From NCBI RefSeq assembly GCF_963675165.1, contig NC_087382.1:7528339-7592338 (forward strand): a stretch of DNA of 64,000 nt, given 5' to 3'. Origin of the DNA: Halichondria panicea (taxonomy: Eukaryota; Porifera; Demospongiae; Suberitida; Halichondriidae). The translations under genes were made by a program, and so were the position numbers. Positions 21,766 through 52,156 of this stretch are shown here, piece by piece; positions within the stretch are counted from its first letter, which is position 1; the number at the start of each line of letters is the position of its first letter. Under the pieces are notes generated by a model. The model ran no database searches. It had not been told where the DNA came from and worked only from the letters and a program-made list of their open reading frames with translations.

Positions 21766-24700
21766 GGCTATACCTTGGTATAAAAAGTCACAATTCATGA
21801 ATATAATTAAACTTCTATAATGAGGGTATAGGCATCAATATTATGGTTACATTCCATTCCAATAAGTGTACGTACGCATGGAGTGTAACATATAATTATG
21901 TCACTACTGTAACAACTGTAACACCAGTCACCACTGTAACAACTGTAACACATGTCACCACTGTAACAACTGTAACATCTGTCAACATTGTAACAACTGT
22001 AACAATTGTAACAACTGTAACAACTGTAACACTTGTCACCACTGTAACGCTAGTCACCACTGTAACAAGTGTAACATCTGTCAACACTGTAACAACTGTA
22101 ACACATGTCACCAATGCAACACATGTCACCACTGTAACGCTAGTCACCACTGTAACAACTGTAACATCTGTCAACACTGTAACAACTGTAACACATGTCA
22201 CCAATGCAACACATGTCACCACTGTAACAACTGTAACACTAGTCACCACTGTAACACATGTCACCACTGTAACGCTAGTCACCACTGTAACAACTGTAAC
22301 ACTAGTCACAACTGTAACAACTGTAACACTTATCACCACTGTAACAACTGTAACACATGTCACCAATGCAACACATGTCACCACTGTAACGCTAGTCACC
22401 ACTGTAACAACTGTAACACATGTCACCACTGTAACAACTGTAACATCTGTCAGCACTGTAACAATTGTAACAACTGTAACAACTGTAACACCAGTCACCA
22501 CTGTAACAACTGTAACGCTAGTCACCACTGTAACAACTGTAACACTTGTCACCACTGTAACACTAGTCACAAGTGTAACAACTGTAACACTTGTCACCAC
22601 TGTAACAACTGTAACACCAGTCACCACTGTAACAACTGTAACACCAGTCACCACTGTAACAACTGTAACACTTGTCACCACTGTAACACTAGTCACAACT
22701 GTAACAACTGTAACACTTGTCACCACTATAACAACTGTAACACATGTCACCAATGCAACACATGTCACCACTGTAACGCTAGTCACCAATGCAACACACG
22801 TCACCACTGTAACAACTGTAACACCAGCCACCACTGTAACACCAGTCACAACTGTAACAACTGTAGCACTTGTAACACTAGTCACAAATGTAACAACTGT
22901 CAACTGTAACACATGTCACCAATGCAACACATGTCACCACTGTAACAACTGTAACGCTAGTCACCACTGTAACAACTGTAACACTTGTCACCACTGTAAC
23001 ACTAGTAACAACTGTAACAACTGTAACACCAGTCACCACTGTAACAACTGTAACACTTGTCACCACTGTAACACTAGTCACAAGTGTAACAACTGTAACA
23101 CTTGTCACCACTGTAACAACTGTAACACCAGTCACCACTGTAACAACTGTAACACTTGTCACCACTGTAACACTAGTCACAACTGTAACAACTGTAACAC
23201 TTGTCACCACTGTAACAACTGTAACACATGTCACCAATGCAACACATGTCACCACTGTAACGCTAGTCACCAATGCAACACACGTCACCACTGTAACAAC
23301 TGTAACACCAGCCACCACTGTAACACCAGTCACAACTGTAACAACTGTAGCACTTGTAACACTAGTCACAAATGTAACAACTGTCAACTGTAACACATGT
23401 CACCAATGCAACACATGTCACCACTGTAACAACTGTAACACTAGTCACCACTGTAACAACTGTAACATCTGTCACCACTGTAACAACTGTAACACATGTC
23501 ACCAATGCAACACACGTCACTACTGTAACACTTTAGTCTGGCACCACTATAGACTATAAGTACTATAAGAACTAGTGTTACAGTTGTTGCATGTGTTACA
23601 GTGGTGACATGTGTTACAGTGGTGGCATGTTGTTACAGTTGTGACTAGTGTTACAGTTGTTACAGTGGTGACTGGTGTTACAGTTGTTACAGTTGTGACT
23701 AGTGCTACAGTTGTTAGAGTGGTGACTAGCGTTACAGTTGTTACAGTTGTGACAAGTGTTACAGTTGTTACAGTGGTGACTAGCGTTACAGTTGTTACAG
23801 TTGTGACTAGTGTTACAGTTGTTAGAGTGGTGACTAGCGTTACAGTTGTTACAGTTGTGACAAGTGTTACAGTTGTTAGAGTGGTGACTAGCGTTACAGT
23901 TGTTACAGTTGTGACTAGTGTTACAGTTGTTACAGTGGTGACAAGTGTTACAATTGTTACAGTGGTGACTAGTGTTACAGTTGTGACTAGTGTTACAGTT
24001 GTTACAGTGGTGACTAGCGTTACAGTTGTTACAGTTGTGACTAGTGTTACAGTTGTTACAGTGGTGACAAGTGTTACAATTGTTACAGTGGTGACTAGTG
24101 TTACAGTGGTGACAAGTGTTACAGTTGTTACAGTGGTGACAAGTGTTACAGTTGTTACAGTGGTGACTAGGTGACTAGTGTTACAGTTGTTAGAGTGGTG
24201 ACTAGCGTTACAGTTGTTACAGTTGTGACTAGTGTTACAGTTGTTAGAGTGGTGACTAGCGTTACAGTTGTTACAGTTGTGACTAGTGTTACAGTTGTTA
24301 CAGTGGTGACAAGTGTTACAATTGTTACAGTGGTGACTAGTGTTACAGTTGTGACTAGTGTTACAGTTGTTACAGTGGTGACTAGCGTTACAGTTGTTAC
24401 AGTTGTGACTAGTGTTACAGTTGTTACAGTGGTGACAAGTGTTACAATTGTTACAGTGGTGACTAGTGTTATAGTGGTGACAAGTGTTACAGTTGTTACA
24501 GTGGTGACAAGTGTTACAGTTGTTACAGTGGTGACTAGCGTTACAGTTGTTACAGTGGTGACTAGTGTTACAGTTGTTACTTACAGTTGTGACAAGTGTT
24601 ACAGTCGTTACAGTGGTGACATGTGTTACAGTTGTGACTAGTGTTACAGTTGTTACAGTGGTGACAAGTGTTACAATTGTTACAGTGGTGACTAGTGTTA

Positions 24701-25375
24701 CAGTGGTGACAAGTGTTACAGTTGTTACAGTGGTGACTAGCGTTACAGTTGTTACAGTTGTGACAAGTGTACAGTTGTTACAGTAGTCAAGTGTTACAGT
24801 TGTGACATGTGTTACAGTTGTTACAGCTGTGACTAGTGTTACAGTTGTTACAGTAGTCAAGTGTTACAGTTGTTACAGTTGTGACTAGTGTTACAGTGGT
24901 GACAAGTGTTACAGTTGTTACAGTGGTGACTAGCGTTACAGTTGTTACAGTTGTTATAGTGGTGACAAGTGTTACAGTCGTTACAGTTGTGACTAGTGTT
25001 ACAGTTGTTACTGTGGTGACAAGTGTTACAGTTGTTACAGTTGTTACAGTGGTGATAAGTGTTACCAGTTGTTACAGTGGTGACTAGCGTTACAGTGGTG
25101 ACAAGTGTTACAGTTGTTACAGTTGTTACAGTGGTGACTAGCGTTACAGTTGTTACAGTTGTTACAGTGGTGAGTTGTGACTAGCGTTACAGTGGTGACT
25201 GGTGTTACAGTTGTTGCAGTTGTTACAGTGGTGATTGATGTTACATTGGTTACAGTAGTGACATAATTATATGTTACACTTAATTATGTGGAATGGAATG
25301 TAACCATAATATTGATGACATTATAGAGGCTTAATTATATTCATGAATTGTGACTTTTTATACCAAGGTATAGCC
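21766..25375. mobile_element. Foldback element copy 1 (3,610 bp), inserted in receptor gene A
   Basis: Ends are GGCTATACCTTGG and its complement. About 130 bp of unique subterminal sequence at each end, also inverted, lead into two huge opposed arrays: 21896-23530 is made of 9-bp words GTAACAACT, GTAACACTT, GTCACCACT and variants, and 23574-25260 of their reverse complements. A central spacer of about 40 bp (23532-23573) separates the arms. The whole can fold into one hairpin. No transposase is encoded, so it is non-autonomous. Foldback structure with 8-bp target duplications fits P/Galileo-like, hAT-like or Merlin-type mobilisation; the superfamily is undecided. Confidence 0.9.
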
Positions 25376-25383
25376 GGATTATG
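25376..25383. repeat. Target-site duplication GGATTATG (right) of foldback element 1
   Basis: Perfect match to 21758-21765. Confidence 0.85.
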
Positions 25384-28300
25384 GCAGCGACAATAAATCG
25401 AAGATTGTGATCTGAAGTGAAGTATTGCACATTGCCGTCATACAACCAAACAATATCACTTGAATTACTAGGAAAATCCAAGATCTTGGTTGAACCATTT
25501 GGATAATCCAATACCCTGTATTGTAGAGCAGCAATGATAAACCGTAAAAGTTTGGAATAAGAGAGTAGGATGAGTGTGCCTAACGCAGCAACTGGGTTTC
25601 TATTTGAGAGGAGCTTTGCAAATGAGCTAAAGTACTTGCTCAAAATTATTATTACAAACATGAGAAGAAACAGGTAAACTGGGAAGACAAGTTGAAGGAG
25701 CACCTTTGCTTGAGAGTTCATTCCATTGTAAAAACATGTTTCAATACCTAAATCAAGATTCACCCACGATATGAAAACTGTCAAAGCGTTATGAAAAGGT
25801 AAGAAAATCGATTGACTTGCAGCTAGTATATTAGTGTAGCAGATCAGCCCATGGATAGTGCCTGTGGCTATGGTAAAGTTGAAAAGGAGAATAAATGCAA
25901 CTAGTAATATGCCTGCCAGAGCGAACGGAATTAGTAGAAGAAGGTAAATGTTTGAGCACTGTTCGCATCTTGACGTACCCAACACAAGACTGAAATTTGA
26001 TTTACATTCTCCACATAATACCCCACTTCGATTGAAGGCACACTGTCTATCAGGGCTGCTTAGGCTTATGTTGACTGGTCTTTGTACACAATAGTCAAAT
26101 GTACACTTACTAACAACATATCCTGTTCGGTTGGTGGTATTAGTGACTCCTATCCATATATTGCTATTACTTTCCAATGCTATAGTTCCATTTTCCTCAG
26201 AACAGTTTTTTATCTTGTATTCTTGTTGCAAGAATGGATCACAGTCACATTTGCACTCAATTGAGAACGGAATTGGCTTGAGTCCGATGGGGCATGTGCA
26301 GGAGAGAAAAGAGACACTATAAATTTGTTTTGAAATTCCCAAATTGATGCATGGACCCTCGGCATAGAGTTCCACTTGAGCAGAGCTGTCTTGTGAGAAT
26401 ACATTGTATTCTATTTTTGTGCACTGATTGCCAACTTTTTGTTCAGCCTGTCCTTCTTTGAGACGACCAACTCCACTCTCAGTGATGACAGAGCTTCGAA
26501 TTGTAGCATTCACTGGATTTCCAACTTGGTCTACGGCCATAACACTTATTGTGGACTTTTGTCCCTTTCTAACAGAAATGAACTGCGTGGTGGTGTTACA
26601 AACTTGTACTCTAACAGCCTCCGAAGCTATTGATGAAAAAAGCACAGTATTGTTCAAGTACTCAAATCCATTGTCTGATAAAGAGAGTTCGGCTGATACA
26701 TCCATCGTACACCTGTCTAACAGACCTCCGTAAATATCTGCTCCTGACTTGGAAGCTGTGTTGTTAGCCAAAAATGTGTTGCAATAGTTTTTTCTGCTCT
26801 TCAAGCATCCCGACAAATTAAACAATGTCACATCAGCCAAAATCTGTAGAAAATCTATATCAATCCCATATAGACTAAGAGTTTGAATAAAGCATTGACT
26901 TTGTGTCACCTCTCCTGTAGTAGTTATATCATCTCCTCTACATGCACCACTTTCGGTACTGTCAGCTACAAATATCCCCCCTCCATACATCAGAGCTGTG
27001 TTATCGTAAATTTCCAGCTTGACCAGTATTTTACCAAGTTTTAACTCCACTTCTTGTTTCAGAACATATATCTTGGAACTTTGTTGTAGATACATTCCAC
27101 CTCCACTGTTGTTTGCTGAGTTTAACTTGATGTGGACGTATGCGTGAGTAAAAACTTTGATGTTTGAAGCGAGTGCATAAATACCTCCACCGAGTTGAGC
27201 TTCATTTCGATCTATAGTACTCACGGATAGTTCAATTTCCATGAAAATACATGTACACAGGGTGAGCTGATTATTTAATTCACAACCAGTGATAACCTTT
27301 GGATCAAATTCGATTTCACTTGAGTACGCATAAATTCCACCACCATTTTGTGCTGTGTTATAAGAAATCTCTATGGGATAGTAAACAAAGAGTGTGCTCT
27401 CTCTCAGAAACACACCTCCTCCAAAGGTAGCTGTATTGTTAGTAATGATCACTCCTTCTGCATTGATATAGATTTGACTCTGGACTGCTCTGTTGGCTCC
27501 ACCCTGCACACCATGATTGTTACTGAGAGTCGCGGCTCCATTGAACTCCACTCGACTGCTTAAAGCATGAACAGGATTTTTATTGTTGCTAACGTTGTTA
27601 ATTCCTGTAAACAACAGATTAGAACCCACTGCGTAAATGACATCTTCACCCTTTAAATTGTCAGTTATGCTTGTATTATTAAATGTCAAAGTTGAGATAG
27701 CAACAACCATCACTCCACCTTGTTGGGTGGCACTGTTGCTTGTAAACACAGAGTCAGAAATAATCACAGTGCCATTAATAATAAAAATTACTCCACCAAC
27801 TTTGGCACTGTTATTTTTAAGCATGCTTTTGGAGATAGATATATTTCCACTATATATAAAAACCGCTCCACCAACAGTGTTAGTTCCTCCACTCTCGACT
27901 ACAGCTTTATTGTCCGTTATAGTACAATTTAAAATCGATACATTACCCCAGACATTTCCAATCACTCCACCAAAGGCTGCACTGTTGTTTGATAGCTCAC
28001 TATAGGATATCGATAACTCTCCATATAAACCAAACATCACTCCACCTGATAATTTAGCATTATTGTACGCCAGCTTAGAGTTGTGAATGGACACACTACT
28101 TTTGGAGGCGTAAATTGCTGCACCAGCAATACCAGCAATGTTGTTATGTAGCTCACAGTAGTGAATGGACACACTATTTGTGTTGGCATAAACTGCTCCA
28201 CCATAGTAATCAGCAACGTTGTTAAGTAGTTCACAGTTTTTAATGGACACACTACTTGTGACGGTTAAAATTGCTCCACCAATGTCAGCAATGTTGTTTG

Positions 28301-30506
28301 TTAGCTCACAGTTGTAAATAGACATACTGCCTTCGTTGGCATAAATTGCTCCACCAAGTTCAAAAGCGCTATTATCAGTAAATTTGCAAAAACTGATAGT
28401 CATGTGTACAGTAGCCACGTTCACTGCTCCACCAACATAAGCACTGTGGTTTGTTAGCTCACTGTTGTAAATGGAAACACTACCTACGTTGGCGTAAATT
28501 GCTCCACCAATACCAGCACTGTTGTTAAACAGCTCACAATTGTAAATAGACACACTACCTGTGACGGCGTTAATTGCTCCTCCACCACCAAACTGAGCAC
28601 TGTTGTTAAGTAGCTCGCAGTTGTAAATAGACACACTACTAGTGTCCGCGTAAATTGCTCCACCCCCACTGTTAGCAATGTTGTTAAATAGCTTACAGTT
28701 GTAAATGGACAGACTACTTGTGTCGGCATAAATTGCTCCACCAAGATCAGCACTGTTGTTTGTTATTAGCTCACAGTTGTAAATAGACACACTACTATTG
28801 AAGGCGTAAATTGCTCCACCATATTTAGCACTGTTGTTAGGTAGCTCACAGTTGTAAATGTTTGTGTCAGTGTAAATTGCTCCACCAATAAAGTCAGCAC
28901 TGTTGTTTAGTATCTCACATTTGTAAACAGATACACTACCTCCGTCAGCATAAATTGCTCCGCCAATTTCAGCACTGTTGTTTGTTAGCTCACAGTTGTG
29001 TATAGACACACTGCCTACGTCGGCATAATTAATTGCTCCACCAGCTATAGAAGCGCTATTATTTATAAAATCGCAAAAACTGATAGTCACATTTTTAGAG
29101 ACCATGTCCACTGCTCCACCATATGCAGCAGAATTGGAATTGAACCTTGAATCGTTAATAACGGATTGAGTTGATTTAATGTGAACTGCACCACCATCAT
29201 TACTGAAGAAGTTGCTCTTTTCAATGTACACATTATCAGCTTCAACATGCAATGCTCTGTTAGTGCCAGTGTTGCTCACAAAGAGAACTTGTTCGATCAT
29301 CACAGTTACCGTACCAGTGATCAGGAGTGTGCAACTTTCCAACTTCAGCAATTTTAAGTATACCGAGAAACATTCAGTAATTAATACTTTTCCAAAACTG
29401 TACATGTTTAAAATAGTTTCACCACTTTCTCCAGTGAAATGCAAACCTTTGATACTCAATAATTTCTTGATGCTGGATAGATGCATACTACCAGTTTTGT
29501 TAAATTTTATAGTAGAATTTTGGCCTGCAATAAGCACCGTCTTGAAATTACCAACGAAAAGCAATTCATTTAACACGTGATCTCCAGGTAGAAAGTTCAA
29601 GGTGAGGTTGTCTCCACCTGATAACAGGTCTGTTTGAACAAGCTGCTCAAGAGTGGAACAAGTTCCATTTTGATGGCGCTGACACAAGTCGATAGTATTC
29701 ACCGGTACAATGTGATATCGGTTGCCACTGGAGACAGTAGCTATTGACAAGACCACAAACAGCCAGCTGTGCATACTCCCGTGAAAGTGCTAGTAAAAAG
29801 AAAATAATATGCCATGCTACATTTCGTGAAGCATGCAGAAAAATGTTGTAAAAGACATCCAAAATAATGGTTATGCACAATATAGGCAGCTCCATTAAAT
29901 TAACACATATTGATGTTAGCTAGCGAGCACAGTGTTAGACTTACTTATTGTATAAAACTGCACTTTTATATTCCAGGGTTTACATAGACCACAAAAACAT
30001 AATATTATGTCAGTACAGTGAACACAGCGCACAAATCGATACAGCAGTATAGTCTAAGAGTAGAAGTGATATAGAAACTCTTCACAGAACCTTTTATATA
30101 TAATTATAGTATATCTTTGCACCATGACACTAGCTATTAATAACACTGGCCAGTTTGTCCAGAGTAATCTATACATGCATTTCCTTGGTAGTTTAAGATG
30201 TCTATATATATTATACATGTGTACGCTGTTAAAAATGGGTAGAGCTATACAATAGCTTGCACTTTGAGTGCTATGCCACGTCTGTAACTGCTATGTAAGT
30301 GTTATAGAGTAATCTACATGCACTTCCTAGTTTTCAGGGTATTTTAAGTAGATTATATATATATAATTATACATGTACACTGTTAAAATGGGTAGCAGTG
30401 CACCTTGAATGCTATGACAACACTCACCTAATGGTGCTATCATATCAGCACTACAGGTGTGCAATCGTAACAGCTATTATAAGTCTAAATGGCATACGCC
30501 CGCTAT

Positions 30507-30652
30507 AACTCCCAGGGCTCTATGATTATACACATTTCCCTATACTAGATCTAGTTGCGATTGCAATTTGTATGTACAATTGTTAGTACAATGGTTAATA
30601 AGAGGGATTGGAAACGGAAACGGTTCATGTGATATTTTACATTGAAGTCTAC
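30507..30652. repeat. Dispersed repeat R3, copy 1
   Basis: About 145 bp (containing CTAGATCTAGTTGCGATTGC and GGGATTGGAAACGG) match 51678-51830 in the same orientation at roughly 85-90 percent. At the second copy part of the sequence is followed by its own inverted complement, so it is probably one arm of a foldback repeat. Confidence 0.65.
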
Positions 30653-30945
30653 GAGTGGCTCTGGGACAATCCATGTATCTCACAACTCCCGCGAACACCC
30701 CGGAAATTCGTTGTGTCTATACAATGCATGCATCTTAAAGCGATACTCCCATCACTGAATCACATGCTTTCTGATGGTGAGAATCATTTGAAAATATGGT
30801 CTCAATTGTCATGAAGTAGCTATAGTCGAGGTACACAGAGCGCCTCTTTGAATGCTTGTGTTCCTATATTTATTATGCATGGTGTACCTATGATAAGGTG
30901 AGTAGTTGCTATAGTTGTGTTTATATATCAGCAGAGCTGCACCCA

Positions 30946-31108
30946 TTACGGCGATTACACCAAGTGATTACATCCATTACGGCGATTACATACATTATGG
31001 TGATTACGGTGATTACACTCATTACGGTGATTACACTCATGACGGTGATTACACTCATTACGATGATTACATACATTACAGTGATTATACCCATTACGAC
31101 GATTACAC
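30946..31108. repeat. 18-bp minisatellite upstream of the RTK gene
   Basis: About nine imperfect units of GTGATTACACTCATTACG. The word differs from the foldback arrays, but its half-period is also 9 bp. Confidence 0.75.
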
Positions 31109-31167
31109 AATGACATCACTGCATTCTCTTAGTGCTTTCACTTTCTAGATACACTTTACATGAGCCC

Positions 31168-31246
31168 ACTACCGTGATTTTGCCTGCATGCAGCAAAATA
31201 AAAATGTATAAATAGTAGCTTTATGTTATGTAGCTTGGCATCAGCA
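31168..31246. repeat. Fragment of dispersed repeat R1
   Basis: CCTGCATGCAGCAAA and TAGCTTTATGTTATGTAGCT match the distal part of the R1 copies at 48-49 kb, 51 kb and 62-63 kb. Confidence 0.5.
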
Positions 31247-31470
31247 CTATTAATATTAATTTTCACACTATTAATTTTCACAGACTTCCTTTCTCTGGAA
31301 TAACGTACAGCGCGCTTGTAGTAAAAAGCATGCCAGCTCAGCACATTTTTACTACGGAAGTAAAACAATTATAATTATGATGTCAGAGACCAAAATGAAA
31401 TTAATCATGGGCAACCCATAAAATATCTTGATCTACCTGAAGATTTGGCAAACGAAACTATCAAAGAGAG

Positions 31471-50400
<18,930 letters not shown>

Positions 50401-51061
50401 TTATGTTCGAGTCAGAGTGAACAGTGACTGTTGAAGCTATGTAGATGTATACATACTCTATTTACTTAACTTTTATGGGTTTACGCAAAATTCCACAAGC
50501 ACCCTAGCTACAGACTCTATAATAATTATACAAGACCCACAAAAACATTTGCCATGTGAAAAATTGCTAAGATTAGCCGAGGGAAAAGCACCAAAAAGCA
50601 GAAGGGTTGATATAGTCAAACAGAAAGGTTGATAGTCAGTTGCAAGCCCTCTCTCTTTTTATATACGCCCTTGACGGACGTTATAAGAAAGCGGACGAGA
50701 GCAACTGCCAAAAAACCTTTGACCCCAGTTACACATGGGATTCCAATAATATTTGACTTTTGATCCCATTGCTGTCTGATAATTGATACGCGAGTGACTC
50801 AGCAGAAATAATTGCTACATGGACATACAAGCGTTTTGCAACTCCAACTTATTGTCCTTACATAATTACTATGTGACTCTCAGCATATCCCCTTACAGAA
50901 GAAACAGTAGGTTTTGTGTCTGATGGTCGATTTTTGTCTGTTCTTACCGTTTATCAGACACTAGCACATTTTCAGCTCTTGAAGACTTAGTAGTTGATAT
51001 TTATCAAAAAAGAATTGCATACATGCTTGATCAAATAGAAAACTCTTTATCACTGCTTGTT

Positions 51062-51625
51062 CTAATGAAAGCACCGCAGGTGCTGATGCCTCGGTGGAGA
51101 TGCCAAAGCTACATAACATAAAGCTACTATTATAGCTTTGAACATTTTTGCAATACTGCATGCAAACTCAAAAAGTGGGTAATGATCGACTATGATTGTT
51201 GTTAAAAACGATGATGCCAAAACTTCAAGTGTAAAATTAATGGCTAGCAGAGCCTTGCAGCTCTCTTCCCTCACTCTTGCTGCCACCAATAGCTAGCTTT
51301 ATAGTGCAGAGCTAACTACTAAGTAGAGTAGTAACACTCAGTAAACAAGTTTGGCTACGTGCTCTTCTGAAAAGGCTGCAATGGCATTCCAAGTAAGCAA
51401 AACTAGGCATAACTCGAGAACGAAGCATTATTTTGCAAATCCACGAATTAAAATCAAAGTAAACATGACTAGAAGCCTATAGAAACTCTTACTTGCACTT
51501 GATTCATCCTTGAGCAGCTGTAGCAGTCTACACACACACACAGACACACATGCAGATACACAGACACACAGACACACAAACACACTACCGTATACCTCGC
51601 TTGCGCATGCGCACCGAGGCATAAT
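51062..51625 (-). repeat. Dispersed repeat R1, copy 2
   Basis: Reverse-complement match to the copies at 48 and 62 kb, including the GCATGCGC hairpin at the right end and the GATGCCTCGGTGG motif at the left. Confidence 0.65.
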
Positions 51626-51677
51626 TAGAATGAGTGTCTGAACATGCATTGTGTCTGAATATTATTATAGATGCACT

Positions 51678-51925
51678 AACTTCCAGGGCTCTATATACAC
51701 ATTCCCCCATGCACTAGATCTAGTTGTGATTGCGATTTGTATATATGTACAATTGTTAGTACAATGATATAAGAAGAGGGATTGGAAACGGAAGCGATTC
51801 ACGTGATGTTTTACATTGAAGTTATAGAGGGCAAAATACGGATTGTTTTATACTATACGTAGACTTCAATTGTAAAAGCATCACATGAACTGCTTTTCCG
51901 TTGCCTCTTCTATTATATCTATTGT
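51678..51925. repeat. Dispersed repeat R3, copy 2, with inverted second arm
   Basis: 51678-51830 matches 30507-30652. 51860-51925 is an imperfect inverted copy of its right half, forming a hairpin around about 30 bp. Confidence 0.55.
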
Positions 51926-52156
51926 CCCACCATGTAGAAACAAGTTTTATGTATATCTTAAATAAGCGATGTTCAAAAGGAAACATTACAATCACGACAA
52001 AAATCATAATAGCATGCACAGCTATAGCTATTTAGTTTTGTCTCTCTCTATAGTAAAAACAAAAAGAATATTGGAAAATCAGCTATTCTATAGAATATGT
52101 CGTGTGCACAATAAGTCATGTAGGGGTGGTACCTCAGCTAGATGTAGCTTACTTCA

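Larger units (their letters stand above)
21042..29774 (-). pseudogene. Beta-helix multi-pass receptor, paralog A, split by a foldback transposon
   Basis: The gene reads from ATG at 29774 leftwards. Residues 1-17 are a signal peptide. A long right-handed beta-helix follows, with 23-25 residue turns of the type GGAIYA...SVSIYNCELTNNSA, matching the GGAI and FxxN motifs of chlamydial Pmp proteins. Next come a Cys-rich block (CxCDCDP and CGEC motifs) and hydrophobic segments. At about residue 1466 the frame enters the element inserted at 21766-25375 and stops within it. The rest resumes at about 21757, with the remaining membrane segments, and ends at 21042. Removing the element and one TSD copy restores the frame seen in paralog B. 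The cytoplasmic tail differs: after ELLEVVDESD (about 21127) it runs into unrelated repeat sequence, losing B's ~80-residue tail. Otherwise both halves are open, so the break is probably recent or polymorphic. Confidence 0.8.
29775..31470. promoter_or_regulatory. Divergent intergenic region between receptor A (-) and RTK (+)
   Basis: About 1.7 kb separate the two start codons. A block at 30011-30050 (GTGAACACAG, then CGATACAGCAGTA) matches 57355-57395 upstream of paralog B; the two lie about 240 and 226 bp upstream of their ATGs, suggesting a conserved promoter element. The remainder is AT-rich with repeats. Confidence 0.45.

Noticed and set aside
21896-23530. CRISPR-like array
   Set aside because: Units are contiguous with no unique spacers, and the DNA is eukaryotic.
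21843-25087. Long VTTVTLVTT-type and CNTCHHCNNC-type open frames on both strands
   Set aside because: A 9-bp period is a multiple of three, so stops are absent in several frames on both strands at once. Composition is dictated by the array; there is no start context or independent conservation.
25384-29774. Horizontal transfer of a chlamydial Pmp gene
   Set aside because: The GGAI/FxxN turns are Pmp-like, but the signal peptide, many sequons, Cys-rich block and multi-pass domain have no Pmp counterpart and there is no autotransporter barrel. Convergent or ancient repeat more likely.
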